A stretch of DNA of 64,000 nt from contig JBNGIQ010008494.1 in assembly GCA_049999765.1 (NCBI GenBank), positions 1-64,000 on the forward strand, read 5' to 3'. Each line of letters starts with the position of its first letter. Within the stretch, counting starts at the first letter, position 1. The notes below the pieces were generated by a model. That model was not told where the DNA came from. It saw nothing but the letters and a program-made list of their open reading frames with translations, and did no database searches. Of this stretch, positions 52,622-63,767 are shown piece after piece. Origin of the DNA: Phaeoceros laevis (Eukaryota > Anthocerotophyta > Anthocerotopsida > Notothyladales). Position numbers and translations under genes: made by a program.

Positions 52622-53569
52622 AATAGGAACAAAAAGAGCTTGTACAGTGCAGCAGCTCATGTATTCATATAGAGCGATGGATGACACCGAGGAAAACAAA
52701 ATGCTCTCAAGGGGACTAGGTATCTGTCTGGAAACGAATGTCTCTGTAGTTTTACTCTTCATTGCCCACAGGGTCTTTGAGCTCGAGGCATGTCTTCAGC
52801 TCGGATCACATCCAAGCGAAGCATATGAAGACCAATATGAAAAATGTGTACAGCAAAAAAACAAGAACTTGTTTGATTGTCCTGTAACTACAGAACACAT
52901 AAGCTTTGAATGCCAGTTACAGCCGCTGTATGTGAATGATAGGTGACGGGTTCGCCACCAATGCTTGATGCCAAAAGGCATGGTAGCACAAGCCTCTGCC
53001 TACTCTACGTCACAAGCCTTCTTGCATGTGTGAAAGGTGTTCATTTGCCAGGTAGTAGGTATGCATTTTCAACTCTTTTTGAGAGAAATGTCCAGCGAGT
53101 TGCATGCGTAAGCTCTTGACCGCATCGATGGGTTGGCGAGCATGCATGGTAAGCGCCAAGGATGCATTGGTGCCATTCCCGATAGGGCCAGTGGACAGGT
53201 GGGAGGCGCACATTACAGCACGCCGTTTTCACGACTGAGAAGGAGCCATCTGAGACTGCCCGCGCGCGGGTCTCGAACGGTTCAAACCCTAGATCTGGTC
53301 AGCCTGGGCCCCTCGGACCCCCACCCAATAGATGCCCTCCGCTGCGACAGTGACGCAGTCTACCACGCTACCCCATCCACTCGACTGGCGCGGTCCGCAA
53401 GCAACCGCGCCTACTGCGATGCTGCTGCTGCCGCCTTCACAAGCTGGAAAGCGCGCTCGAGCGTGCGCGCGCAGCCGGCACGCTCGGGCATGTGTGTCCA
53501 CACCCATCCCCATACGCAGCACGTTAGAGGCATTACCCATGACATGCAGCAGTTCCGCTGTTGGAGGAG

Positions 53570-53770
53570 GGGCCCGAATCGGGCTGCGGCGGACGGAGAC
53601 AAACCTGCCCGCCTGCTTCGCCTTTCCCGCAGCGTTCATTGGCTCGTGGCCATTTTGGGGGAGTCTGTTTTCCTGTCGGGCGCGAGGCTAAAAACTTGCG
53701 CCGGGCGGGCGCCACATTTGGCAGCAGCGCCCGCTTCACCGCACCTCCTTTGTCTGGACCAGACCATCAT
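53570..53770. repeat. Dispersed GC-rich repeat, copy A
   Basis: It shares ordered blocks with 62789-62970: GGGCCCGAATCGGGCTG (53570-53586 and 62789-62805), then CTGCCCGCC, then CCATTT(T/C)GGG, then TGTTTTCCTGTCGG. Spacing is similar, so they are diverged copies of one element. A shorter related piece (GGCCCGAATCTGGCT) is near 62149. Confidence 0.6.
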
Positions 53771-54887
53771 GCCATTTCATGTATCACCATCATCATTATC
53801 ATGTCAAGGCATGCAATCATCGTCCCGCATACATACCTACATGCTAACTACATCACGGTGCCATGATGAGCATGATGATGGATGTCATTTCCCGGGTAAA
53901 ACTGTCCCCCGGTGCCAGGCTGGTTGATCTTTCACCGTTAGGTTAGGTAGAAGAAGATAGCTATCGTGCGCTTATTACAAGCATGTCAACTCGTCGGAAG
54001 TCACATGGCGTCAGTTTGGGGAACCGCGTTTCATGCCGCCACCTTCCTTGATAAATGGCGGGCAGGGTACTGCGCTGGTGTGTCAGGGTATTGATGATGT
54101 TGCGGTATCTAATGCTGCTGCGACTATTGGAGGTCGGTCCCGCCAGATTGGAGGAGCCCGCCTATCATCGTAGCGGCCTCAATTTGGGAGACCTCTATTG
54201 GCGCAGGCTTTTCATAAGCGGAACGCGGCACCCAATGGGATCTTGCGTAGGGGTCCTCTAGCTTGGTTATCCAGGTCCCACTTTTTAGGGGTTTCAGCAG
54301 CACACACTATGAACACTACAGCCGAGCGCATACTTACTGTACAGGACTGTAAGAGACACGAGTGTGACACAGTGCAACGGTGCCAGCTGCAATTTACAAG
54401 GAAGTTACAGGGAAGGTCACTGGTGTTTAAATTAGAGGACCTGAATTAGATAGTAGGCTTCACTTCTTAATAAGGAGCACCTGTTGGCACTGCCTGTGGC
54501 AAAAATAGGACCACCGCCTTTGCTTGCACTTTTGGAGAGTTTTTTAAGGTCGTTCCAGCTAAATCAAGGCCACTGATGACGGTAAACACTACCGCTGCTG
54601 CTGGGCTGACACAAGTCTGTTGAGTGAGCCTATTCTCTATGAACTTGTAGCAGACGTTTCAGGCGCCACGATCTGGACAGCTTGGAAAATCTGTCGCACG
54701 AGTCGTATCCCCCGCCGATGCCTAGTGCCGACCAGTGCTTATGGCAGCAATCGCAGAAAAAAAAACTCTCACCTTACTAGAGACTTAATCTACAGGCGGC
54801 GTACCAGGTGTCTCATCAATTATTAAATATTACAACCACAGTTGGCGATAGACTTCTCGGTCACTTCTCCAAGATTGCAAGTGCGGC

Positions 54888-54894
54888 TATATAT
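54888..54894 (+). promoter_or_regulatory. TATA box of the TFIIS gene
   Basis: TATATAT sits 110 bp upstream of the TFIIS start codon. Initiation about 30 bp downstream would leave a 5' UTR of about 80-85 nt. Confidence 0.5.
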
Positions 54895-55003
54895 GTAGAC
54901 TTCTATACTTGGCGAAAGTAAACTCGCACTTCAACCTGGCTCTAGCCTTCTCTTTATATTTTGGATTTGGCTGTTTTTCCGCTTTGTAATTGACCCAAGG
55001 AGA

Positions 55004-56032
55004 ATGGCCGGCAAGTCGGGCAAAGAGTTGCGCGATTTGTGCATAGGAGCTCATAAGGCAGCCAAACGAGCTTGCCAAGAGTTATTGGTAGGAGGAACAC
55101 GTGATGAAGCTCGGTGTTTGGAAATTCTTCAGGCTATTGAAGTGTTCCGTGTCGGCCTCCCCATACTTGTGAAGACCCGGGTGGCAAAGTTGCTTAAGAA
55201 TCTGACCATGCACACTACTCCCAAAATTGCTGATCGGACCAAGTCTATTATTCGGAGTTGGAAGAAATCTGCTAGGTCTGTAAGAGAAGTGAACTCGACT
55301 AAACATATGGTGAGCAAAGATTGTGAGGTGAAGGCCTCTAAAGTTGCAAGGAAACTTGTTGGCCCATCCGAGTGTCGTCAGAAAAAGGACTTAGAGAGTT
55401 CAACACCACCGAGGCCTCCTTTGAATTACAAGAAGATGGTGGAGCCTACAGTGGAGGTTCCAACAACTAAGAGGACTAAGAATGAGACCAAGGATCTGGT
55501 GGCGGAGAAAGTGAGGGATTCGCTACTTCAAGTGCGCGAGGAGTGGTACGAAGACATGTTGCAGCTACCAACTGTAAATGCAAAGAATATAGCCAAGGTT
55601 GCAGTTGCTGTGGAGAGGGAAATGTTTAAGAAGTGGGAGTTCAACAACAATAAAAAAATTAGGTCTATTATTTTCAATTTGAAGGATAAAAGCAATCTCC
55701 AACTAAGAAGGGAAGTGTTGTTTGGAGAAATCAAGCCTGAGCAGCTTGTAAATATGTCTTCAAAAGAGATGGCTAGCAGAACATTATGTTCAATCGAATG
55801 CCGTAAATGTAAGGAAAAAATGTGCACTCATTTTCAAATGGAAACACGAAGTGCGGATGAGTCAACAATAACATATGTTACATGCATCGCATGCAACATG
55901 GTAGATACAAAATGCAAGGATTGTACAAACAACAAGGCTTCTACAAACAGCAAGGATTGTACAAATTGCAAGGTTTCTACAAAATGGAGGTTTTGTGGAT
56001 TAAATCTTGTCAAGGATGCAACAATTGGTTAG
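55004..56032 (+). CDS. TFIIS: Transcription elongation factor TFIIS with a repeat insertion in its zinc ribbon
   Basis: Intronless, 342 aa. Residues about 5-95 form the LW/TFIIS-N domain (ILQAIEVFRVGLPILVKTRV, VAKLLKNL). Residues about 165-260 form the central polymerase-binding domain (VRDSLLQVREEWYEDMLQLP, IRSIIFNLKDKSN, LRREVLFGEI). The C-terminal zinc ribbon has C266, C269, C294 and C297, with the functional Asp-Glu pair in TRSADES (285-286). Thirty residues (298-327), built from six-residue units KDCTNN, KASTNS, KDCTNC, KVSTK, separate CIAC from WRFC. Normally only a few residues lie there. TFIIS restarts backtracked RNA polymerase II by stimulating transcript cleavage, with the Asp-Glu hairpin reaching the active site. 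Folding of the last strand is uncertain here. A polyadenylation-like AATAAA is at 56206-56211. Confidence 0.88.
   Translation: MAGKSGKELRDLCIGAHKAAKRACQELLVGGTRDEARCLEILQAIEVFRVGLPILVKTRVAKLLKNLTMHTTPKIADRTKSIIRSWKKSARSVREVNSTKHMVSKDCEVKASKVARKLVGPSECRQKKDLESSTPPRPPLNYKKMVEPTVEVPTTKRTKNETKDLVAEKVRDSLLQVREEWYEDMLQLPTVNAKNIAKVAVAVEREMFKKWEFNNNKKIRSIIFNLKDKSNLQLRREVLFGEIKPEQLVNMSSKEMASRTLCSIECRKCKEKMCTHFQMETRSADESTITYVTCIACNMVDTKCKDCTNNKASTNSKDCTNCKVSTKWRFCGLNLVKDATIG
55897..55986 (+). repeat. 18-bp coding minisatellite, five units
   Basis: Five contiguous 18-bp units begin at 55897, 55915, 55933, 55951 and 55969. The last four share CAAGG(N)TT(N)TACAAA and the first is more diverged. They are in frame with TFIIS and encode hexapeptides. 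Units alternate in two types (GGATTG and GGCTTC/GGTTTC), suggesting duplication of a 36-bp dimer. Confidence 0.9.
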
Positions 56033-56665
56033 ATGTCGCTTCCAAGTCTTTTGTTTGTGTAACCCTTCATTTTACAATGAAGGTGAATTGTGAAATGAAG
56101 GTGAATGTTCGGTGCGATATATCACTTTGTCATACTCATTCTGTTAATTGTTTATATATTGTGCTCTATACCATATGCATTATAGATGTAAAGACAATAT
56201 TACAAAATAAATTTATGCTTAAAAATTGTTGAAGAAGGAAAAAGAAGAAAAAAGGCTCAAAAATCACGTAGGCTAGTGATTTCCACCATTCCATATAATA
56301 CCCCAAATGAATTCATTGAAGGGACGACAAATTTCTTCAAATTTCTTCATGTTTTCTCGTAGGAGCTACCTTTTGCAAACGCACATAATACATTTTTCAG
56401 ACATGATCATGACTAAGTGTTCAAACATTGTTTTCATACACCATTTGTGTATCACATCTGGGGTATCAGACCGATTGGGCTTTTCTCAACAAAGGACTCC
56501 GAGGGTCACACAAACAAACAATTGGGGGTCCAAAACAAATTATGGTATATTGTTATATGCTTGTAATTTATTTTATATTGCTAGTAGGTTACGAGACCTC
56601 GATGCTTCTTTCAAGTCATTTGGAACAACTCATTTTTACGAGGAAGATCAAGGTGCGAGTTTGCT

Positions 56666-56855
56666 GTATCGGTATCATGTTGTATGTATGTATTTTATTT
56701 ATCCATGGTGTTTGCAAGGTACAAGGCATGTTGATTGGATGATGGTTGGATGGTGCTTGGGTATCGGTATCATATTGTATGTATGTATTTTATTTATCCA
56801 CGGTGTTTGCAAGGTACAAGGCATGTTGATTGGATGATGGTTGGATGGTGCTTCG
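56666..56855. repeat. 95-bp tandem duplication
   Basis: Positions 56666-56760 repeat at 56761-56855 with only a few mismatches (for example ATGTTG/ATATTG and CCATGG/CCACGG). Flanking sequence before copy one (about 56600-56665) resembles that after copy two (about 56865-56940), so the original unit was longer. Confidence 0.85.
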
Positions 56856-58065
56856 AAGTTATTCGGGACCGTTGCATGTTACTTCCCAATCATTCAGAAC
56901 AATTCATTTTCACAAGGAAAGCGAAGATATGTGTTCGATACATAAAGATTCATCAAAAACGTGACCTGACAATTGCCTTTCACAAAGACTTGTCACATTT
57001 CTATACATGTTCAGCTGCAAATCCAGTCTCTCGGGTCACAATTTTGGGCCAGGGTACAAAAGACGGTGGAGGTTACTAGAGCAGCCGTGAGGCCAAGGGA
57101 CCGACCCTGTACAAATTTGAACGTCCGACCTCAAGACGAGCTCCAAAAAGCCATGTTTACAAAGTCTTAAATAGATGTGCACTTAATCATCAATAGCAAA
57201 GCACTTTTGAAGGCAGACCATGCTGTACTCTCAAGGTGGCCACATGTACAGAGCAAGGGTGGGCAGCACATGTGCAATTGGTGCATCAGATGCCGACACC
57301 TACGATTTGTCACTAGTCAATAGCTAAGCATTTGTAAAATTCGAACATGTATTTTAAACTGGTTTCACAAAAACCTGCCCAACTCACAACAGTGGATCAG
57401 CAATGCAGATGATAAGTGACTCCACCCCTCCTCTTGCCTTTGTCGGTGCCTGTCAATAGTCCTAGGTCTGAAATTCTAGTCCTCTGGGCAGGCAAATTCA
57501 AGTGCGCAGCTGTCCATTTTCGATATGTGTAGGGCAGAGCGATATCCACTACACGGTCCCGTGATCTTATGCACCCTTTGTGTCAATACTGCTGGTAGAA
57601 GCTCAGTAGCACTTAACAAATGGTGTGTGCAAGAAAACCAAAAGCAGGCAAAGCATTGATGCAAGAAATTCAAACACTCACAAGTAAGTTGTTCGGACAT
57701 TAGCAGCAACTACAAACCTGTTGAGACATGTTAACAAGGAAATGGAGCAAGAGGTTGCTCTAGGAGTTATGCTGTAGACATTGGTCTAGTAGCAGACCAA
57801 GCTCAGCAAAGGCTTAGCTAGGAAGTCAGAGTGCTACAGGATGAAGACTGGAGGTGGCAGGGAGTTGAGAATGCTGGAAAATGAGCTGTTTGGGCCTGAA
57901 TGCTCGGCCTCAATAGTGCAGTGTTTGGTTTAGGAAAAAATGGCGGCAAAGCGAAGGCATGGAAGATAGCGTGGCTGGGCTTAGGATTCTGGATCTAGAA
58001 ACTTAATATAGAAGTGTTTTCGCACATAAATAAACATGTCTTTAAGTTATCTGTTACGCCTAATG

Positions 58066-58086
58066 ATAAATAAATAAATAAATAAA
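58066..58086. repeat. (AAAT)n microsatellite
   Basis: Five tandem tetranucleotide units. Confidence 0.85.
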
Positions 58087-59417
58087 GTTATCTGTTATAG
58101 GTAAAAAGGTAACAAAAAACTCTGGTACACTGATACCATAGTATGAAAAGAAAAAGAACAAACGCAAGGCCTTCTATAATTCATAAGTTGATTGTGATAA
58201 GTTGTTAGGAAAAGTTTTCAATAATGTCAACGAGAAGCTTACAATAATTGATAAGTTGTGAGGTAGAATTTTTAACAATATCAATTAGAGCATATAGTAC
58301 GGGACGAGACAAGCTTACTACTTCTATTTTCTTTGTTCCTTTTCGTTTCTTTACCAATTAGTTCTTTTGCATTTTTACCTTATTATTAATTATATATTGC
58401 CATTTGAAATATCACACATTGAGGAAAAAGCCTATGGTACCCCCTAAGATTATCAACTAATGAAAAAGGTGGTATAAGGAGAATACAGGTGGTTGTCTAT
58501 TATAAATTGTTGGAGGTGGCATAGCGAAGCAATATTGTGCTGCTATTTTTGGCGAAAGGAGATGTATCTCTGCTTATTTATTGCCGTGAGAGCAGAACCA
58601 ATCACACAGGTCAAGGCCAGGGAAGCCAATCAAGCCAGAGCCAGATTAAACCATTGAAGCCAGAAGGAGCCACATACTACTATCCTACTTGGGGGTTGGG
58701 CACGTCCAATATTGTGCTGCTATGAAGCACTTTTATGCAAATCAGCTATTATGTGATGTGATATGATGTTCATTTGAGGAGGTTAGACGGTCCCATTAAG
58801 GGTCCCCCATTCCCAAATATAGCGAAAGGTTATATAGTTGTACATTCTACATACCAATGTACTAGACTTGGAATTTTTTTTTGGAAATTTAAATCATTTC
58901 AATACACTAATCTTAGCCAAGACAATCAATTTTATAAATTTTTTTTTATGAAAAGTGTGAGACACGTAACATAATATGAAGGCAAATGAAAAAGGTTGTG
59001 CTCACTTGCTGAGATAAAACTTGAATGCTATACAAAAGGGACAATAACTTGCAGCATCCACAACTACACGCATGTTCAAAGCCATTAGCATAGTCTCTTT
59101 AATTTTAAAGCGATAGTAGTATCTTAGTTTTCCTTCAACCCTTAGGCATATTCAAAGCCATTACTGTGTCTCTTTAATGTTTAAGCGTGAATGAACCTTT
59201 AACCTTGCTTCAACCTAGGCACTCGAGAAATGCTCATGAAACATGCTGATATGCTAGTGAAACATGCATTAAGCGCAAGAAAATGATTTTTACATAACTT
59301 GGTCAAGCTTTCATGCATTTCTTCTTTGAAGACCATCAAGTCTATTTTGGATAGTTAGGTCACCAAAATTTGAAAGCAGACTTTTATAGGTTATGCGTAC
59401 ATTTTATATATTAACTT

Positions 59418-59798
59418 TTAGCATAGCACTCTAATTGAGTTTGCATATGTAGGATCATCAACTATGTCCACATCACATGATGAACCGGTGTAAAAGAAGA
59501 AAGGATATTGTGGTTGCCCGTAATCTGTTACTGCACGTGATGTACCAGAACAATACCTAGCTGATATTGGTGGACTTCCGTTTAAAGCAGTCACCATGTT
59601 GTAACAATTTGGTTGGCAACCAATCTGCGGCGGGCTAGAAAATTCATAGAAATTTCCTTGGCATCCTGATTCGCTGTAAATGGTAAGTTGCCACGAAAGA
59701 TCAGAAGTTAGTGTGCATTTAGTTTCACAAGTTGATTGTCCAAGATGTGACATCGAGGATATGCTCAAAACAATGAACATCACTACCAAAAGACTCAT
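59418..59798 (-). CDS. Small secreted cysteine-rich protein, family unknown
   Basis: I do not recognise the family. From the Met at 59798 the ORF gives 126 aa; a Met at 59840 would add 14 residues. MSLLVVMFIVLSISSMSHLG is a good signal peptide. The mature part has eight cysteines (TCETKC, ESGC, IGC, PNC, RYC, SSC and a final C as the last residue), which suggests four disulfides. It is rich in Ser, Tyr, Pro and Gly and has no charged-helix or membrane features after the signal peptide. The sequence could fit a small beta-sheet fold of the crystallin/secreted-effector kind, but that is a guess. It stands alone in AT-rich DNA. Confidence 0.6.
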   Translation of the reverse strand: MSLLVVMFIVLSISSMSHLGQSTCETKCTLTSDLSWQLTIYSESGCQGNFYEFSSPPQIGCQPNCYNMVTALNGSPPISARYCSGTSRAVTDYGQPQYPFFFYTGSSCDVDIVDDPTYANSIRVLC

Positions 59799-62788
59799 GT
59801 TTGGGCAAGAAACTAGGTAACTACATAAACTTCCTATCAAAGCAAGTAAGAAAGAAATAACTGGTATGCAAATCCCATAAACACTACAAGCACCTTATGG
59901 AGAGTACACATTGAACAAATACGTGGCTAGCTCTTCTTAGCTTTCATGAATCTTCATGAAGTCAAGTCATGGATAATTAGGTTCTCCAACATTCTCCTAC
60001 CACAATAGTCCTACCAAAGTCCTTTGGAACATAAGCAAGATGCATGATTCTTGCTGTCCCTTATTATTTTCTAGTTAACACTATTGTTTTCACCTAATCC
60101 CTATGTATTATCAAAATCTAGAGTAGAAATCGAGAATTCGAAGTAGCTGCACCAATTAGATAATGAGTAACTTATATGTATCTCCGCGCAGGTTGTTCAA
60201 TGACTCGAGTTGGCTGAAATGCGTGGTCCAGGTAAATCGCTGAAAAACGGCAGCACAATTTCCACATAAGTCACTTCTGTAGAAGAAGGTGAGAGCCACG
60301 AGTTGGAGATAACACCATCCATCCACTGGGTTGCATGCTTATCAGGCACCATGCCACCGTCCACCGTGGCCTGCTCACTGTATTGGGCTTCGGCTAGTTT
60401 CACGCTCAGCCAATGGGTGGAGGCAGCCGATGCACGTGATTGGCGTTCATGCTGAAGACGGCGGAGCGGCCGTTCATGCTGTCCGGGCCGTGGATTGGGC
60501 CCTAATAAGCGGCGCCCACCCAGAAACCCAGAAACGAAACAAGTGCGTGTTTATGATAAACTCAACTACGCAACGCCTCTGGGCCCAATAAATGACCCTC
60601 CTATATTTAGGGGCACCAGACCGGATAAGAGCTTTTACCCGCTGCTTTTTTATAGTTACACGGCACTAACATCATCCATCCTACATATATAAGCATACAT
60701 GAAGCCCATGACGGTGTCGTATGGATAGATGATGAATGTGGTAGCTTTTGGCACCGGATCCCGACAGGAATCCCGGATTCACCCCGCCCACAAATGACAC
60801 AGAATCCTGGACCAAGCGACCATGAGTCGTGGATTAGCACGCAAGCAAGCAAAGCGAGGATCTTATTGGTCGGCGGTTGACCGGGGTGTCACATCTCGGG
60901 TCGGTGCGTCCTGGTTAGGCGCGCACCTACCGCTTACCGCGCGGTGCACTGCGGTGGGTGCCGCATTACGAAATTTGGGTGTCTTTATTCCCACGTCGAA
61001 GGCCCGGGGGGGGCTTTCGCCGCCATTGCGCAACACCGGCAATTAGATCGTGGTCGAATCAGGAGACGTGTATGTGCGCGTCGAACGTGTTCCAGCCGAC
61101 TCTTTGCCACTGCCTCATCATCATCATGATGGGCCATGTGGGGCCGTCCATCGTGCTCGCGCTCATACTCTCTCTACACCGCCACCGGCACCAGTTGTAG
61201 AGAGAGGAAGCGCAGCGTCGTATGTGCGTGGAATGGTGGTAGCCTCGGATTCTGGGGCGTGCGTCGGGAGGCGAGGGGTATGTAGAGCAGGCGTATCTTT
61301 GTAGGTAGACGTCCAAGCGGAGTGGCGGTAGTTCCAGGTATCTCCCCAACCTCGGTTGAGCCGCTCCATCCGGCTGGCCGCTGCTCACCATGGCCTGTAT
61401 GGCATGGCATCTCATGCCTCCTGCCCCATGCGTATGGCCCTTTCTGCCTTGGCCGCTGGCTACCCACTTGCACATCGCATCATCCCCATTATAATGCTTC
61501 CTTCCTTGTCTGAATTGAGCCTTCATTCAACCTCCCTCCCTCCAAAAGGCCCTCGTTGTTTGCTTCCTTGGGGAACCGCCCTCGCTTTGACCCCCACCCA
61601 TGGACTGGATAAGCAGACTCATCATACGGTTTTGTATCTCCAGGTAACTTGTACAGTCTACCATTAGGCATCCATCCACCTAGTGCGCCACCAGTGTGTG
61701 TGTGGGCGTGCTCGGTTCCTATGTGGAGTCGGCTAGCATGATCTTTTTACTACTACTACCATGCTAAATTTCAAAAAGGTACAATAAAATCCGTATAATT
61801 TGGATGGAATTGTGCGGCACTGGATGGCCCGTCTGGAGGTGTTAGCGTGGGCCGCAACCAAGCCAAGCGCGCGCTGGCATCCAACCACCGGCCGGGCTCT
61901 TTTTGCTTGTAGTGCGCGGACGAGGTGACCCACCCAGCGGGTGACCTGACCTGGCATCCACCGCCCGCCCTCACATTTGAACAGAGTGGCTGCCCCGTCG
62001 TCTTATTAATATTATACTTAAAATGTGGTGGACGCCGCTGGTGTTACACAGTGCAAGTTGGGTTGATGATATGAGCAAGGCGAGGCATCTCGTAATAAGC
62101 CTCGGCAGCAAGGACAGCAGGAGAGGAGCATAGGTCGGGCGGAAGGGCGGCCCGAATCTGGCTCTTGTGTTGTGTTGTCGCGCCAAACAACAAACTCCAA
62201 ACTGCAATCCACGCACCCATGCTCCGCTAGTTGTACCGTAGCTATCAGTAAGGCAAGCAGCATAAGAAGAAGGAAGGAGAAGAAGGTTTACTATAGTAGT
62301 TGTCTACTGCAATGACGAGGTGTGTCGGTCGTGGGAGGGGCAGGTGGTGTCGTCAGGTTGTCGCCTCGCTAGCGGACACGAGCCATAGGAGGGCTGCCTC
62401 GAACCGGGCGGAGGAGGAAGGGCATCTGCTAAACTGGCGGCACCGGACCACCGCACCTTTTTATTTTTAGAGACGGACCGGGTGTGCAGTTCGCACTGTA
62501 GGGGATAGCTAGTTTTTTAGTGGGATTTGGGATGGGTGGCATGCATGCATGCCTATGGTGGGATGGGGTGCTGGCATGTGGGCATGGCATGGCAGGAGGC
62601 GACGCGTGGGTGGGTCGTTGACCCACTGACCCGGCTATGGCCGCGTGGCATTTTTTGGCTGCTCGGCCGGCCGAGCTAATAACCCCCTTCCTTTTGTTTG
62701 GTTGCGGTGAGAGGGTTATCCTGCTACAGTGGAAGGGCAAGGTAGGCGAGGTTAGACCCCGGTGAGGTACGAAATGGGGTGCATCGGG

Positions 62789-62970
62789 GGGCCCGAATCG
62801 GGCTGGTCAGACAGTGCCGAGGTGGGCGGGAACAAGACTGCCCGCCCCCGAAGTTTTTGCTTGCTTCCATTTCGGGCGGGGGCTCATGTTTTCCTGTCGG
62901 TCGCCGCTTGGCGAGTGCCCTAAGCTCGCGGCCGGCCAGATTTAGCGCTTCCCGCCTTGGTTTGTCGGAA
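62789..62970. repeat. Dispersed GC-rich repeat, copy B
   Basis: Diverged partner of 53570-53770, with the same order of shared blocks. Both copies lie upstream of a TFIIS-type gene, about 1.2 kb and about 0.3 kb away. Confidence 0.55.
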
Positions 62971-63157
62971 GTTCCCCCTATGTACTGTACTATGCTGTAC
63001 TGTACTAGTACCATGGACCGACCTCATCGGAGATATCATACTGTACCATACGGTTGCTTGGGTTTGGTGATCACCACAACCCTATGTATGTGCCAGTATA
63101 CATGGCATGGATACTCCTGGAAGCGCGACCTAAATGGACACTTCTATGCTCGGTTCA

Positions 63158-63187
63158 GAGTAAACATAGCGCACGCTATGTTTACTC
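63158..63187. repeat. 30-bp near-perfect palindrome
   Basis: Two perfect 14-bp arms (63158-63171 and 63174-63187, GAGTAAACATAGCG and its reverse complement) are separated by only two bases. It lies 40 bp upstream of the putative TATA box of the truncated TFIIS paralogue. Confidence 0.85.
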
Positions 63188-63226
63188 CACGAAACATCTA
63201 ATAAGTGTTAGGCAAGGCAAGGCGGT

Positions 63227-63234
63227 TATATAAT
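63227..63234 (+). promoter_or_regulatory. Putative TATA box of the truncated TFIIS paralogue
   Basis: TATATAAT lies 33 bp before the first ATG at 63267. That leaves almost no 5' UTR for this ATG, so the next in-frame Met (63327) may be the real start. Confidence 0.4.
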
Positions 63235-63266
63235 CCTCGCCTGGCCTCTCTACCGAATAAGATCAC

Positions 63267-63767
63267 ATGGTGAAATCGTGGGAAGCTACAAGGACCCTCG
63301 CCGCTGTAATTGAGTGCCCTAACGAAATGGAGGAGGAGATTTCAAGTGAACCTAGGCTTCAAATGGATCACAACAAGGGGGTGATGCACGATATGCGTGA
63401 CCTAATGGAGGTACGGGCACTTGTTAAGACTGGGAACAAGACTAGAGATTGGGTGGCTCGGAAAGTGTTGGAGTGGCTACTTAAAGCGCAAGAGGAGATG
63501 AGCACCCTGATGATGCAACATCCAATTGTGGATGGAAAGAATATTGCTAGGATTGCAATTGATGTGGAGAGAGCAATATCTAAGAAGTGGAAGTGGAGTG
63601 GCAATCCAAAAATTAGGGATATTATGTCGAGTTTGAATGATGCAAACAATATGGAACTAAGAAGGAGAGTGCTATTAGGGGAAACTAAGGCCCAACAAGT
63701 TATAGAAATGTCTTGGGAAGAGATGGATGGCCAGCAAGGAAGTCCCTCACATCCTGATTTAGTGTGA
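63267..63767 (+). pseudogene. Truncated TFIIS paralogue: central domain only
   Basis: The 166-aa ORF matches residues about 155-258 of the TFIIS at 55004: VARKVLEWLLKAQEEMSTLM, VDGKNIARIAIDVERAISKK, PKIRDIMSSLND and LRRRVLLGETKAQQV. The LW domain is absent and the frame stops just before the zinc ribbon would begin. After the stop, DNA near 63785-63815 still resembles the first zinc-ribbon segment (an A-rich run, then TATGCACACTTG) but in a broken context. With no zinc ribbon it cannot stimulate transcript cleavage. It is either a decaying duplicate or a short polymerase-binding protein. The untruncated frame through the central domain means expression cannot be excluded. Confidence 0.65.

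Larger units (their letters stand above)
52622..55003. other. Repeat-rich intergenic region, no gene seen
   Basis: GC-rich DNA around 53200-53750 keeps long reading frames open in several phases without protein-like content. A dispersed repeat copy lies at 53570-53770 (listed separately). The last 200 bp are AT-rich and carry the TFIIS promoter. Confidence 0.5.
56033..59417. other. AT-rich gene-free stretch
   Basis: No gene is supported. It holds the TFIIS 3' flank, a 95-bp tandem duplication (56666-56855), an (AAAT)n microsatellite (58066-58086) and otherwise unremarkable AT-rich sequence. Confidence 0.5.
59841..63226. other. Repeat-rich region, no gene seen
   Basis: AT-rich to about 60200, then visibly GC-rich to about 63000. 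Long open frames in several phases reflect base composition, not genes. It holds the second dispersed repeat copy (62789-62970), a GCAT microrepeat near 62541-62551 and a 30-bp palindrome at 63158-63187. Confidence 0.45.

Noticed and set aside
53250-53390. Possible minus-strand tRNA or tRNA-derived SINE (A-box-like GGTAGCGTGGTAGA and B-box-like GTTCGAGACC)
   Set aside because: The boxes are about 95 bp apart and no cloverleaf with paired acceptor and T stems could be folded.
53200-53930. 264-codon plus-strand ORF and several overlapping ORFs
   Set aside because: All frames are open because of GC-rich composition; the translations are low in hydrophobic core residues and show no domain.
61059-61526. 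155-codon minus-strand ORF
   Set aside because: Composition-driven open frame in GC-rich DNA; overlapping ORFs on both strands are equally long.
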